Source of the DNA: Portulaca oleracea
Taxonomy: Eukaryota > Streptophyta > Magnoliopsida > Caryophyllales > Portulacaceae
Assembly: GCA_029582165.1 (NCBI GenBank)
Contig: CM055877.1
Span: forward strand, 41,048,749-41,112,748
DNA: 64,000 nt
Reading direction: 5' to 3'
The notes under the pieces were generated by a model, which ran no database searches, was not told where the DNA came from, and saw only the letters and a program-made list of their open reading frames with translations. The translations under genes were made by a program, and so were the position numbers. Positions 10,371 to 21,259 of the stretch are shown here, piece by piece (the first letter of the stretch is position 1; every line of letters starts with the position of its first letter).

Positions 10371-13300
10371 TGTGGGACCCGGGAAAATCCCCGTGGTGTC
10401 CCTCGCGGTAAACGGCGAGTTGAAAGGGGTGTCTTTTCTTTGAGAAGATTCGCTTGAATTTCCGTTTAAATAAATTAAACTCATGCAATTCTTTTTTATT
10501 TTTTTAAAGTCTAAGAATTTTATTTATTCAGAAAGTGAACAAAAAATAAAAGAAAAACAAAAGGAAAAGAAAAAAAAGACAATAAACAGAGAGTCTCGAG
10601 ACTGGGCTCGGGATGATTTACTGTAGCAATACCTGCAGGTATTGTGAGTCAGTGGCCACGAAAAAGGATCTCGGGCCTGGAAGTCAGATCTGAGCCACGG
10701 GACTGGCCGGAATACCACCAAGTATTCCGTCTGTCCCGGCCTCGGGATCTGCTTCCGTGAAAGAAAATAAAAATCTGAAAATAAAATTTTTTTTAATAGT
10801 TTTCCGAAACAGAACATAAAGTCTGAAAATAAAAGGAATAAAAAGAAAAGAAAAAAAAAAGAAAAAAAGAAAGAAGAGTCGCCAATTAACTTTTGAACGA
10901 GAATTAATAAACTCAAAAGAAAAAAAAAAGAGAATCCACGAAACACGAACCACGAGATTCGGATCGGGGGGTAAGGTTACGGATTCGGGAATAAAAATTC
11001 CCGAATCCGCCCGTTCAACGAACGGAATTTACTAAACTGGTTAAATAAAAAGAAAGAAGAGGCGGAGGAGGAGGAGAAGAGAGTAGAACGGAGTATTAAT
11101 TAGTGAAATTAGTGTTATTTAGTTACATACGAATGCAATAATAAAAAGAGAAATAAATACAAGAAATAAAAGAATTAGCATAAACGTACCTTTATTCACA
11201 AGCAATCCATATTTTTTAGGTCGAGTTTAGGGTTAACTCAAGTTACAAGATAATATGAATAAAGAAAGAATAGAGGAAAAGAAAGAACCTAAAATGCCAA
11301 TTAAGCGTATGCAAGATGAAAGAAATAAAGAGAGAAAAGAAAAAATGAAATCACCAAGTGTTAATACGCCAGGGTGATTTCGGTGTAAAAATGAAGTGGA
11401 GATAGGTGGGGCTTTTATAGGAGAAATGATGGTAGGAAATTAGGTTAAAATGAGGAGGAAAAGATGGCAGGAATACCGCCAAGCATTTAGGCCCAGCTGC
11501 GCGACGTTCAGATTAGGGCACGCATTTCAAGGCGAGTTGAGGCGAGCCGGGTTGGGTCGGGCAGAACCCGCCTACAATACCTGCAGGCATGCTGGGCTTT
11601 GGAGGCGTCCAGCTGCGTGTTTCCCTATGTCAGTGCGCTTCCGAGGTAAACAGGGTCGGCCTGACCCGCCCAAATACCTGCCGGTATGCTGGGCCTGGGA
11701 GAAGCCTAGTTGCATGCTTCCCGAGGTGGCCCGCTTCCCGAGGCAACCTGGCCCGACCCGACAGAATACCTGTCGGTATGGTGGGCCTGGGAGAAGCCCA
11801 GTTGCACGCCTTCCGAGGTGGCCCGCTGCCCGAGGTCGGCATTGTTCGGTTGTAATTTTTGTGGTTTTAAGTAAGGATTGTCGGTCTCAGGGATGGGTGT
11901 GAGGCTTGATTAAGGTACTCGGTTCGTGTAAAGGGTTTTTCTCAATGCAAAAAGGCGGTAAATTATGTAAATGAAAGCAATAAAACTAACATAGACATGG
12001 AATTAAGGAAAGCAATAAAAGCATGAAATAAAACATGAAATTAAGAAAGCAATTAAAAGCATGTAATCAAATAAAATAAAAAATTATACCTTCGATGAAT
12101 TCACTAATCTTCAATCTACTTGGATTTCTCCCGAACAAACAAGAAATCGTGAATTGGATTACTAAGAATCCCAAAATCCCCACTTGAGAGTGGAATTTGT
12201 TACCCTTAGCCCTCCTCCTCACTAAAAGTTGGATTAGACTCTAATAATAATAACACTAAAACTATCCCTAATACTAATATGAATAAAAATAAACCCTAAT
12301 GATAAACTACCCTACTGTCCATAACAGAAAACGGGGAAAGAAAAGGGAAAAACAGAGGGACCTAAATCCCTACTGTTACAACCGAGACAGAGAGAAAGGA
12401 AGAGATAAACAGAGGAAGAAATTCAGAGGAAAAGTATACGGGAAACAAAACATTCAAACTAAAAGAGTCAATCACATATTCATCCCAAAACAATCAAACA
12501 AAACCAAATCAAGGTCCTAATACAATTTAACCCAGAAAATAAAAATGCGGAAATCACAAACGTTCAAAACATTGAAAAACAGAATTTACTAACATGAATT
12601 GCAAAACAAAATAAACCTAAAGCTAATCCTAATTGAAAACCTAGATGGAGGCTTTTGGGGCGTCACTCCCAGAACCAACCATTGATGATTTCGAATGGCT
12701 CTCTTCTTCCCCTTTTATAGTCGATCTCGATCCTCCCCTTCAATCTTAGCCGTCGAACCTTCTTCGAATGGACGGATGTGATGCAATTTGTCAGTTTAGA
12801 GGGAAGACGATGATGCATCGATGGTGCTTGCGTGCATTCTTCGCAGCCTTCCTCAACTGAAATCTGTTACAAACGAGAAGAGAGTGAGTGAATGAAGAGA
12901 ATCGCGAGAAATTGAGAAGAAGAGTGAGATGAGATGAAAAAGAGAAGAAAGATGAGAGAAGGATATGAGAAGGAGAAGAGAGATGGAGATGGGAATGGTT
13001 ATGGTGGAGTGTGGTGTTCGGTGGTACTGCTGCGCAAGGAAGAAAACCAGAGAGAAAGGTGAGTGAGGGAGAAAGAAAACGGGAAAATGAGAATGAGGAA
13101 AAGGGGGAAATGAAATAGGATTTTAGGGTTTCTGGAGTTTAATTCGGCTGTTGGGGGCGGAGAAGGGAAGCGGTTATGGGTTTTAGGAGCCGGGTTCACG
13201 AGTACGCGGGTTTTAGGGTAAATGGGTTCACAGGCAAGAGTGATTAGGTTGGGCTTGGGCTGGGTAATAGAGTTTTAGGTTGGGCTGGGTTGGACGGAGA

Positions 13301-13944
13301 ATTGGGCCGAAAATAAGAGATAGGGAAAGGAGAAGGAAGAATGGGCTGGGGAATTGGGATTTAAAATAGGTTTTTATTTTTATTTCTAATATTTATATTT
13401 TTTATTTATATTTAGCAATAATAATAACCAAAAATAATAAAATGCTATAAAGTCTAATAAAATTGTAAAATAAATAAAAACATAATAAAAATCCTAAAAT
13501 AATTATTAAAGACAAGCAAAAATACCGTATAAAAGAGAAGAATTCGGCTCGGAACGAGACCGAAGAGTTGGCACACTTCCTGAGGCAACCCGACCCGACC
13601 CGACAGAATACCTGCCGGTATGCTGGGCCTGGGAGAAGCCCAGTTGCACGCTTTCCGAGGTGGGCACGGTTCCCAAGGTGACCTGGGTCGGGCCCACCAG
13701 AATACCGGCAGGTATGCCCATATCCGGGTTGCAGTCCGACTTTGGGCCGCGTGTCAGGCTTTACTTTTTTGGCTGTTTGGATTGGGCTTTTTTTGTGATG
13801 ACTTTTTTTTTGGGGGTTTTCCTTCATTTCTTCATCTTTTTACATTTCAAAATTCTTGGCATTTTCCTAAACTAAAATAAATAAAATAAAAATAAATTAC
13901 AATATTTCTAAAGCTGAATTGAGTGCCGAAATTCAGCGTCTACA
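10371..13944 (-). repeat. 3' LTR of the Tat element, interrupted by a solo LTR
   Basis: Matches the right LTR along its whole length once 11843-13569 is removed, leaving about 1.85 kb. It has TG...CA ends. The GC-rich part (about 11450-11842 and 13570-13760) is built of diverged units. Each unit pairs a palindrome of the type AATACCTGCCGGTATG with a second hairpin, CTGGGC...GCCCAG, and the text CCCGAGGT. Long A/G-rich stretches (10540-10930) make many meaningless open frames on the opposite strand. Confidence 0.88.
11843..13569 (+). mobile_element. solo LTR, copy 1 of a family with three copies here
   Basis: Starts TGTTCGGTTG and ends near ACCGAAGAGTT. It shares with 28586-29954 and 62826-64000 the blocks GTAAGGATTGTCG near the start, AATTATACCTTCGA, CTCCCGAACAAACAAGAAA and CCTCCTCNTCACTAAAAG. 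Host LTR sequence continues on both sides, and no internal retrotransposon region is present, so this is a solo LTR. The flanks GGCAT and GGCAC are a probable 5-bp TSD with one mismatch, so the right edge is uncertain by a few bases. About 1.7 kb. Confidence 0.75.
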
Positions 13945-13962
13945 GTTAGCCCCCACTTTGCT
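13945..13962 (-). promoter_or_regulatory. polypurine tract of the Tat element
   Basis: On the minus strand this reads AAAGTGGGGGCTAAC directly before the TG of the left LTR, the position needed for plus-strand priming. It supports minus orientation and identifies the left LTR as the 3' LTR. Confidence 0.75.
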
Positions 13963-14164
13963 CGAGTCCGAGTAGGACGCTGATCAAAGTAGTTTGAAGA
14001 CGCTAAAAATGATACGCCCCAGAAGCGTAGTCTCGAGGCTTGATAACTCTTGGAAGCAAACGTCCTGTGTCGCATGTATGACTTGTAGCTGATTGACATT
14101 CGGAAACAATATCCTATGTCTTTGTTGACTGTCGACGCTTGGAAGCAATCGCGTCTAAGCGTAG
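13963..14164. other. 3' untranslated region of the Tat element
   Basis: Lies between the polypurine tract and the 37-bp array. It contains scattered array-like words (GACGCT, GACATTCG), suggesting decayed repeat units. No coding sequence. Confidence 0.4.
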
Positions 14165-14940
14165 AGAACTTCTGTCATCGTATTATATACGCCCGATGAC
14201 CGGTGAAACTGACATCGTACTGTTAACGCCCGACGTCCGGCTGAACTGACATCGTATTGTTAACGCCCGATGACCGTGGAGCCCGACATCGTCTTGTGCG
14301 CCGATGGCCGTGACCCGACATCGTATTGTTAACGCCCGATGATCGGCGGAACTGACATCGTATTGTTAACGCCCAATGACCGGCGGAACTGACATCATAG
14401 TGTTAACGCCCGATGACCGGCGGAACTGACATCGTATTGTTAACGCCCGATGACCGGCGGAACTGACATCGTATTGTTAACGCCCGATGATCGGCGGAAC
14501 TGACATCGTATTGTTAACGCCCAATGACCGGCGGACTTGACATCGTATTGTTAACGCCCGATGACCGGCGGAACTGACATCGTACTGTTAACGCCCAATG
14601 ACCGGCGAAACTGACATCGTACTATAATCGCCCGATGACCGGCTGAATTGACATCGTCTAAATTGACATCGTACTGTAAACGCCCGATGACCGGCTAAAT
14701 TGACATCGTATTGTTAACACCCGACGTCCGACTGAATTAACATCGTACTATAAACGACCGATGACCGACTGAATTGACATCGTACTATAAATGCCCGATG
14801 ACCGGCTGAATTGACATCGTACTGTAAACGCCCGATGACTGGCTGAAATGACTGAACTGACACCGTACTATAAACGCCCGATGACCGGCTGAATTGACAT
14901 CCTACTATTAACGCTCGACGTCCGGCGGAATTGACATCGT
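14165..14940. repeat. 37-bp minisatellite in the Tat 3' region
   Basis: About 20 tandem copies. The typical unit holds GTTAACGCCCGATGACCGG followed by CGGAACTGACATCGTATT; spacing from 14405 to 14442 is 37 bp. Units on the left are more uniform (CGGCGGAACTGAC); those on the right vary (CGGCTGAATTGAC), and a few are shortened. Tandem arrays between pol and the 3' LTR are known in Tat/Ogre-type elements and can seed satellites. Part of the unit, CGCCCGATGACCGGCG, is itself partly dyad-symmetric. Confidence 0.93.
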
Positions 14941-14952
14941 TAGCCCCCAGTG
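14941..14952 (-). promoter_or_regulatory. second polypurine-tract-like site
   Basis: The minus strand reads CACTGGGGGCTAAC, nearly the same as the polypurine tract at 13945-13962. The 37-bp array is therefore bracketed by two such sites. It may be a duplicated tract or an internal priming site. This is an inference from sequence likeness alone. Confidence 0.45.
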
Positions 14953-15239
14953 TGCAAACCGGGGGTGGCGATAAAAAATGCGTATCCAACTTCAAATTAT
15001 TTTCTGAGTATATGAATATTCATAATTCTTTTGAAAATGAAGCCTGTTATGAGCTTGTTGCTTCTTCCTTTACATTTATACATCTTCTAAGTATCTAGAT
15101 ATTGAATCTGCATATTTCTTTTGAAAATTGTAACATAACTTTTGACGTACCGCATTTTCTTGAGGATTTATTTTTCGTTCTTAGTGTCATCCTCATCATT
15201 TTCCTCACACTTCTAAAAATAACCGAGTGCCCTTCCTGC

Positions 15240-16200
15240 CACCTGTTCAAATTCTCTTTAATTTTCTATACAGCCAGGCTATCATGCCTCCAGGCATGTA
15301 GCTCTGCACAGTCTTGTCCGATCCGAGCCCAGTCAGGCTGTCATGCCTCCAGGCATGCAACTCTGTCCAGCTTTCTTAGTCTTTCTGTACAGTCTTGGAA
15401 GATTTAGGTCCATGCAGCTCTGTTCAGTCTTCCATACTTTTCTGTATAGTTTTTTTTTTTCAAATCCTTGTCAGATAAATCGTGCCTCCAGCATGCCTCT
15501 GTTACGTCGATGTCGATCGATCGATCCTTTTTCGTTGTTCGTAACTCAGGCGTTAGCATGCTGCGGTATGGCGCTCTGTCCGGAGTTTTTTCTCGCATAC
15601 CGATGCAGATTAAGTCCGGCAGCCGACATGCCTCCAAGTATGCTACTCTGTCACGACTGGCCCGCTTTTCTTTGTTTTTGAACAATCCCGTTAGATTTGG
15701 GTCTAGTCAAGCTGTCATGCCTCCAGTCATGCAACTTTGCCCAACTTTCTTTCTTTTTCTGCACTGTCTCGTCAGATTTAGGCCTAGTCAGGTTGTCATG
15801 CCTCCAGGCATGCAGCTCGGTCCATCCCGGTGTCGGTCAGCCGGATTTCACTTGTTTCTCGAAACCCTAGGCACGCTGCCATGCCTGCAAGCATGGCAGC
15901 TCTGCCCGATGTTTTTTTTGTTTGTCTTCGCATGGCCGAACCTTGAGTCCCCTTCGCCGAGCATACCGCCAGGTATTGCTCTATGAAATCTTGCATTTTG
16001 TCTTCGCATCGGGTCCATTTTGTAGGACCCAGGTCCAGACCATGTCTGGCGATATGGTACCGGCTTTTCCGGGTCTTCTCCTGTTCGGAACCCTGGGTAT
16101 GGGTCCGAGCCATACCTGGCGGTATGGTGTCTGGTTGCAAGACCCAGACCCAGACCCGACTTGTTCTTGGCAGTATGGGTCGGGTTTCTCCGTATGCTTG
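15240..16200. repeat. array of short palindromes in the Tat element
   Basis: A run of about 60-90-bp imperfect units, each centred on a near-perfect dyad. Copies of CATGCCTCCAGGCATG or close variants lie at 15283-15298, 15342-15357, 15716-15731, 15797-15812 and 15880-15895, with looser ones at about 15484 and 15629. To the right the arms change to ATACC/GGTAT: 15963-15976 (ATACCGCCAGGTAT) and 16111-16126 (CATACCTGGCGGTATG). Spacer text such as CTCTGTCCAGTCTTTC and TCAGATTTAGG recurs. Open frames through it are by-products of the repeat. Confidence 0.85.
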
Positions 16201-16209
16201 AGTCTTCTC

Positions 16210-16550
16210 AGTTTAATTCAGAAATGAGTTATTTCCAAACTAATTCTTGTGAACATTGTCAATTGAATTTTTAGAGTTCAACTTAGAAAATAAATTATTT
16301 TCCAAATTAATTCTCATAACAATTTGCGATCCGTTTTAGAGTTTAACCCGAAAAATGAGCTAATTCTCATAAAAATTTGTGATCCGAATTTTAGAGTTTA
16401 ACTCGAAAAATGAGTTAGTTCTCATAAAAATTTGTGATCCGAATTTTAGAATTTAACTCAGAAAATAAGTTAATTCTCATAAAAATTTGTGATCCGAATT
16501 TTAGAGTTTAACTCGAAAAATAAGTTAATTCTCGTAAAACTCAAATTATT
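16210..16550. repeat. 55-bp tandem repeat
   Basis: Four to five copies of a unit containing TTCTCATAAAAATTTGTGAT and CCGAATTTTAGAGTTTAACT. Starts at 16364, 16419 and 16474 show the 55-bp period. It follows directly on the palindrome array inside the Tat element. Confidence 0.9.
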
Positions 16551-16864
16551 TCTTCTTCGGCAGCGTCCTTTGAGCTTCTAGCAATACGTCCGAAGGTGAT
16601 TAAGGCTCCAAGTGAGCTTGCTTGATTTCTAGCCACCATAGTTGCATTTCTTTTGAGGTTCGAGAGGGAGATAGAAGAATGCAAATGCGGTCTTATGCAT
16701 GCTATGCTACATGAATTATACGAGAATAAAAAAAAATGTACAAGACTCTTTTATGTACAATACAAAACTCTATTATGCATTTTATACTATGCAAACCTTA
16801 TCCTAATGATGTGACTCTTTTTTTTTCTTTTATTTGACTCAAGAAGAAAGAAGGAAAAAAAAAA

Positions 16865-17070
16865 CTAACGTGACTCAAAATGAAAATGAAAATGTGTTGA
16901 TGTGACTCGAAATGCAAACTAATGCGGCTTAAAATGAAAAATGCACATGACCTAAAAAAGCTAACATGACTCAAAATGAAAATGAAAAAAAAAACGAATT
17001 GATGCAACTCAAAATGCAAACTAGTGTGACTTAAAATGAAAAAAATGCACAAGACCTAAAAACAAAAACT
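16865..17070. repeat. ~96-bp tandem repeat, two copies
   Basis: The block CTAACGTGACTCAAAATGAA at 16865 recurs as CTAACATGACTCAAAATGAA at 16961, and the rest of the unit (GCAAACTAATG, GCACATGACCTAAAAA) recurs as well. Rich in AAAATGAAAA. Another minisatellite in the non-coding body of the Tat element. Confidence 0.8.
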
Positions 17071-18690
17071 AAAAAAAATGCACATTGATTTGCTGCATGT
17101 ATGCGATATGAACAAACCCCACTTTCCCGAGGAAAAAAAAGGAAAAGTAAATATAAAAAACTCTAAATGTCAAGAATGATTTCGAGATGGGTTTGAGGAC
17201 AAGGCAAAAAATAACGAAAATGATGAGTTCTCTTGTCGAACTGCCTCGTAAGTTGCCATGATGTGGATATTGAGTGATGAGCGAGCCCCTAGTTGGAACG
17301 CTGCAAAAGACGATAACAATGGAAGACTCGGCCTGCTTAAGCTGCATGATGGGATAGTCAGGATGCTCGACCTTGACGTCATGGTTAGGAACCCCAAGCA
17401 CTAAGAAGGATCAAGCGACAAGTCGTCTGGATTTCTCTTGCATTTTCTCTATTCTTCTTGGTTATTTTGTTTAGGTGGGAACATGTAAGCACCAAGCACC
17501 AAGCCTCCAGTACCAGTGAACAAGCGTCTTTAGGTGAGTCAGAATGATTGACCTAGGTGGGTGTCACCTTCAGGTAACGCCGTATTTGGATGCAGTTGGC
17601 ATCTTGTTCTGCTAAAGGAGTTATCCCTCACTCAGGTGTTCTGAAAGCAAGGATTAACTGACGAATCTCATACATGCACTAATGACCAAATCAGAAGAGC
17701 TCACAGGGTAAGGAATAATGAACGATAGGATATAGAAAAGATAGGAACGGTGGTATAGAAAACATGTTTGTGAATAGTTAGGCCCCAATGGTGGGCAAGA
17801 CGAGGCTATGGATGGCTAGGCGAGGGTAGTGATCAGAGGAATGGATGGGTAGTTCGATGGACAAAGGTTCGAACCAAAGGAGTGGACGAGATAGTTTATG
17901 ATGGAACACCATGTCTCGTCGGTTTATCTCATAAGGGAAGAGATGGTCAAATGGCTATGGTTTGATGGATTTAGGTATGGAGGGTGATCCAAGTCTGATG
18001 GGAAAAGTGAGTGCGCTTAGTGAAAGAAAGTTTGTCATTGTCCTTAGAGACCAAGGTTCCCTCTCCTTTTGCCTAGCCCGCCTAATGAGGTTTTCGAGCT
18101 AGCCACTCTTTATTTTATCTCTCAAAGACCAAAAGATTTGATGATGGATTTTCTCTAAAGCGAATTGCCGTGGCCGGGCCTCGAAGAGGTTCTCCTACGT
18201 ATCCAATATGGAATCAGGTCAGTTGTAGTTCAACAGGTGCAGCTTTGATTGATGCCTCAAGAAGGACTTCGAGATGGGTCGAAAGTTTAATGGGAAGGAT
18301 ATGTGTGAAGGTTGGACATGAAGATTTTGGGATGTGTGCGAGTGACCAATGTAAACCGACAATTGCCTCTTATTCTTTCTTTCTTCTTTCTCTTTTTTTT
18401 TCTGTTTTTTTCTTTTCTTTGAACTTGACAACCTCAATCTATATTTCTCTTATCCATGATATTTGTCACCCGCAACACATTAGTCGACTTAAAATGGATT
18501 TAGGGATGAGATGGTCATAAAATGAATGACCGGGTTCGTAGGTGGAGCAGCAAAGTGAAAATGAAGGTGGTTATGATGTAGGTGGTAAGGGGTGGAAGCC
18601 TTCTATCATAGGCATGTCCTTTTAAGGTGCATAATTTATTTGATAGCGAGATTCACTTTTAGAGACTATTGGTCGCTTTGAATTCTCTCC
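17071..18690. other. non-coding internal part of the Tat element
   Basis: No gag or pol motif is readable on either strand. Short pieces related to the next repeat (CTCTCCTTTTGCCTAGCC at about 18060) appear, suggesting old expanded repeats. Otherwise I see nothing. Confidence 0.4.
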
Positions 18691-18870
18691 TTTTGCCTAA
18701 CCTGTTGGGTGAGTGTTCAGGTTAGCTTCTCTCCTCTTATTTTTCACTCATTTACCTCTCCTTTTGCCCAACTTGTTAATGAGTGTTCAAGTTGTCCTCG
18801 CTCTTTTTTATTTATCTCTCCTTTTGCCTAAATTCACTTTGGCGGTGAAGTTAGCCCTTCTTCTCTCTAT
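18691..18870. repeat. ~75-bp imperfect tandem repeat
   Basis: Three units start with CTCTCCTTTTGCC (or TTTTGCCCA) and contain GAGTGTTCAGGTT or GAGTGTTCAAGTT. A fourth relative lies near 18060-18130. Part of the minisatellite-rich body of the Tat element. Confidence 0.65.
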
Positions 18871-19300
18871 TAACCTTGGACTCGGGGTAGGGCGCAAAAG
18901 CATAGAGAAAATGTGATAGAGATGTGAGATGGAGTGAAGGATGTGAGAAGATGGATGTGTCAGACTTGGATGGTCATATGGGTTTGTGAGCTCTTCAATT
19001 CAAATCAGGAACGCAAGCACAAGATTATTTCCTTAGCAGTTTAGAAGCAAATGAAGGTTCGGAGAAGACAAGAGTCATAATCATGAAAGGTTTCATCTTT
19101 ATTGAATGCAACTAAGATGAATACATTAAAAAAATCTACTTGGGATACATCCCAACTGACTCTGAAAATAAATGCCAAATTTCACGGAAAGAAAAGGAAT
19201 GATAATAGAAAATCTCCTAATTAAGCCTTGTCATCTTCTACTCTAATGTAGCCCGGGATTAGAGAGCTTGCAGCGGAAGATCCCCATATAACCTGAACTT

Positions 19301-20216
19301 CTAATGGGGTTTCTGTATTGTTTGTGCTGGCGACAGTTCTCCTAATTGGAACACTTCTTCAAGTTTTTTCTTGAGGGTGAAGCAGTTTTCAGTATCATGA
19401 CCTCGAAGTCTATGATTTTTGCAAAACTTACTTGAGTTCCAAAATTTTCCTCGCCTGTGTTCGAGCAGGGGGAAGCTCGATCTTTCCTTCCTTAAGAAGA
19501 CAATTGAGAGCCTCGGTATTGGTAGTGTAGATTGGAATTTCAACATTCTTAGCAGAAGAATTAGGAGCCCTTTGATGAATGTCAGTGTTATGCAATCCCA
19601 TTGATGATGATCCTTCTCCAATATTTTTTCTGATGCGATGTTCAATATTGGTCGTCCTTCTATCGTTTTGTAGAATCCAAAGGATCATATCCATTTTTCG
19701 GTCCAGACCCTCCATGCGTGATTGCATTTGAATTATTGTGGTAAAGAGTTTGTCTATAAAAGAACTTTCTCGTTCACCACATCTTCCTTCTTGATATCCT
19801 CCTGTGGCTAAGGGTAGAATTTGGTCTTTCTTCTTAGTTAAAGGTGGTCGGGAGACATTCAGAACCGTTTTAAACTTCTCCATTGGTAAGTTGGACTTAT
19901 GTGGTTGATCAACTCTAGGAATAGAAGTGAGTCCCATGTCCATATAGTGATTTGCAGACATAGGGATCTCTCTCTCTATTTCACGCATGCTTGACATTTC
20001 ACTATGACGAGTGTTGCTTCCATCTTTATCAAGAAAATTCAGCTCATCATTCATTCTTGCTAACGTATTGATGATTTCATCTATTTTCCTATCATTTTTA
20101 GTAGCTACATTATCACTTATGCCTTGCATTTGCTGTGAAATTTCAGTCAAATGTTGGGTGATGAAGAGACTGAGTTCATTGTTACCAGGTGTTCCGTTGG
20201 AGGTCATTGGAGACAA
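19301..20216 (-). pseudogene. Tat-lineage gag remnant
   Basis: Structural (gag) protein remnant of the retrotransposon, read leftward. The frame from 20216 gives a 262-residue N-terminal part starting MSPMTSNGTPGNNE, with a likely coiled stretch (LTEISQQMQGI ... IDEIINTLARMNDEL). A stop and frame change near 19428 breaks it. The overlapping frame to 19301 carries KFCKNHRLRGHDTENC, a C-x2-H-x4-H-x4-C zinc-binding motif followed by FTLKKKLEEV. That motif is characteristic of Tat-type gag. No protease or pol follows. The central retrotransposon gag domain is not evident, so the gene is truncated as well as frameshifted. Confidence 0.72.
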
Positions 20217-21238
20217 TGGTGCAAAGAAGGCAACTTCTTTACTGCGAGTTCAAGGTCGGTCACCGGATCCTTATTCTGCCTGTATGGAAACAATAAACCT
20301 CAAAATTAACCCTGATGTTGACCTACCTAAAGACCTAACGACCTATATGGGACAATCTAATGCAAACAATGCCTATATGATGAATGATTTTTATTTTTTT
20401 TGGTATGGACTCACCCAACATTGGCCTTGCATGAAGACTTCTAACCTAATATGAAACTATATACATGGAAAAGAGAAGGTCCATCGGGCCGTCATAAGAT
20501 CGAGTCAACATTAAAGTTTTAATGAACTCAAATTCGAATAACAGCCGGATACACGCTTTACGGGCTCAAATGCTACCAAGGGTTGGACAAAGTCAAGCTA
20601 AGATCTCGGGCTTTATCCAACTTCTTTGATTTGGGCCCAAGAGAGACCTCTAGGTCTTCTTTAACCTTTGCATGACTATTGCCCAAACTAAAGCGGCATT
20701 TGGGGGGAAAGAACCATGAGACCGACTCTTAAAAAAAGAAAAACATATAGCACATAATTTACACATATCACAACAAGAATGCACATAACAAACAAAATGG
20801 GTAATGCACCTAACCAAGGTTCTATGTTCACAAGTTTAAAATCGGATACCTAAGACTAACATACTCATGTCTCTCAGTCGCCACAAATTCTATGGAGTTC
20901 ATAGTAGTGTGACCCGTGTGTTTCTCGCAAAATTAAAGGGAAAATGTAAATTCATAATCCCGAGAATTTCGGAGTGCTTCATGAGTGGGAAAGCAATTTG
21001 CGATCTTCTCGAAATGTGGGGTTCATTCCTTGAATTCGGAAATATACTTTACCCAAAAGGGAAATTGGGTTGAAACCTAGATGGTACCTTTGGGTTCATC
21101 CCGATTTATAAAAATCGAGATGGAGGTCCGTATGCTTGATGCCTAACCAAATAATAAAAATTACAAAAATTAATTTCTCCTTTTCTACTCAAAAATTTTA
21201 AAAAAACCAGCTTTTCAAGTTTTACCCTCTTAAAGTAA
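20217..21238. other. 5' untranslated leader of the Tat element
   Basis: Sequence between the gag start and the primer binding site on the minus strand, about 1 kb. No open frame with recognisable content. Confidence 0.5.
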
Positions 21239-21257
21239 GTCCCTAGTGGAGTCGCCA
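21239..21257 (-). promoter_or_regulatory. primer binding site for tRNA-Arg
   Basis: On the minus strand, two bases after the right LTR, the sequence is TGGCGACTCCACTAGGGAC. It is complementary to the 3' end of plant tRNA-Arg (ACG), ...CCCAGTGGAGTCG plus CCA, with one mismatch. This primer is typical of Tat/Ogre-type elements and fixes the orientation. Confidence 0.85.
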
Positions 21258-21259
21258 TT

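Noticed and set aside
10524..10953. Overlapping minus-strand frames rich in F, L and S
   Set aside because: They are translations of the A/G-rich LTR tract, and the right LTR gives equivalents. No domain or start context.
11450..11902. Plus-strand frame of 150 residues with repeated RQPGPTRQNTCRYGG-like text
   Set aside because: It translates the LTR minisatellite in a GC-rich stretch. Equivalent frames exist in all phases and on both strands (22331-22885).
14165..14940. Regular repeats that could be mistaken for a CRISPR array
   Set aside because: The units are contiguous 37-bp tandem repeats without unique spacers, in a plant retrotransposon, with no cas genes.
15102..15986. Several overlapping frames with repeated MPPGMQLCP text
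   Set aside because: They are translations of the CATGCCTCCAGGCATG array. Every phase is open because of the repeat composition.
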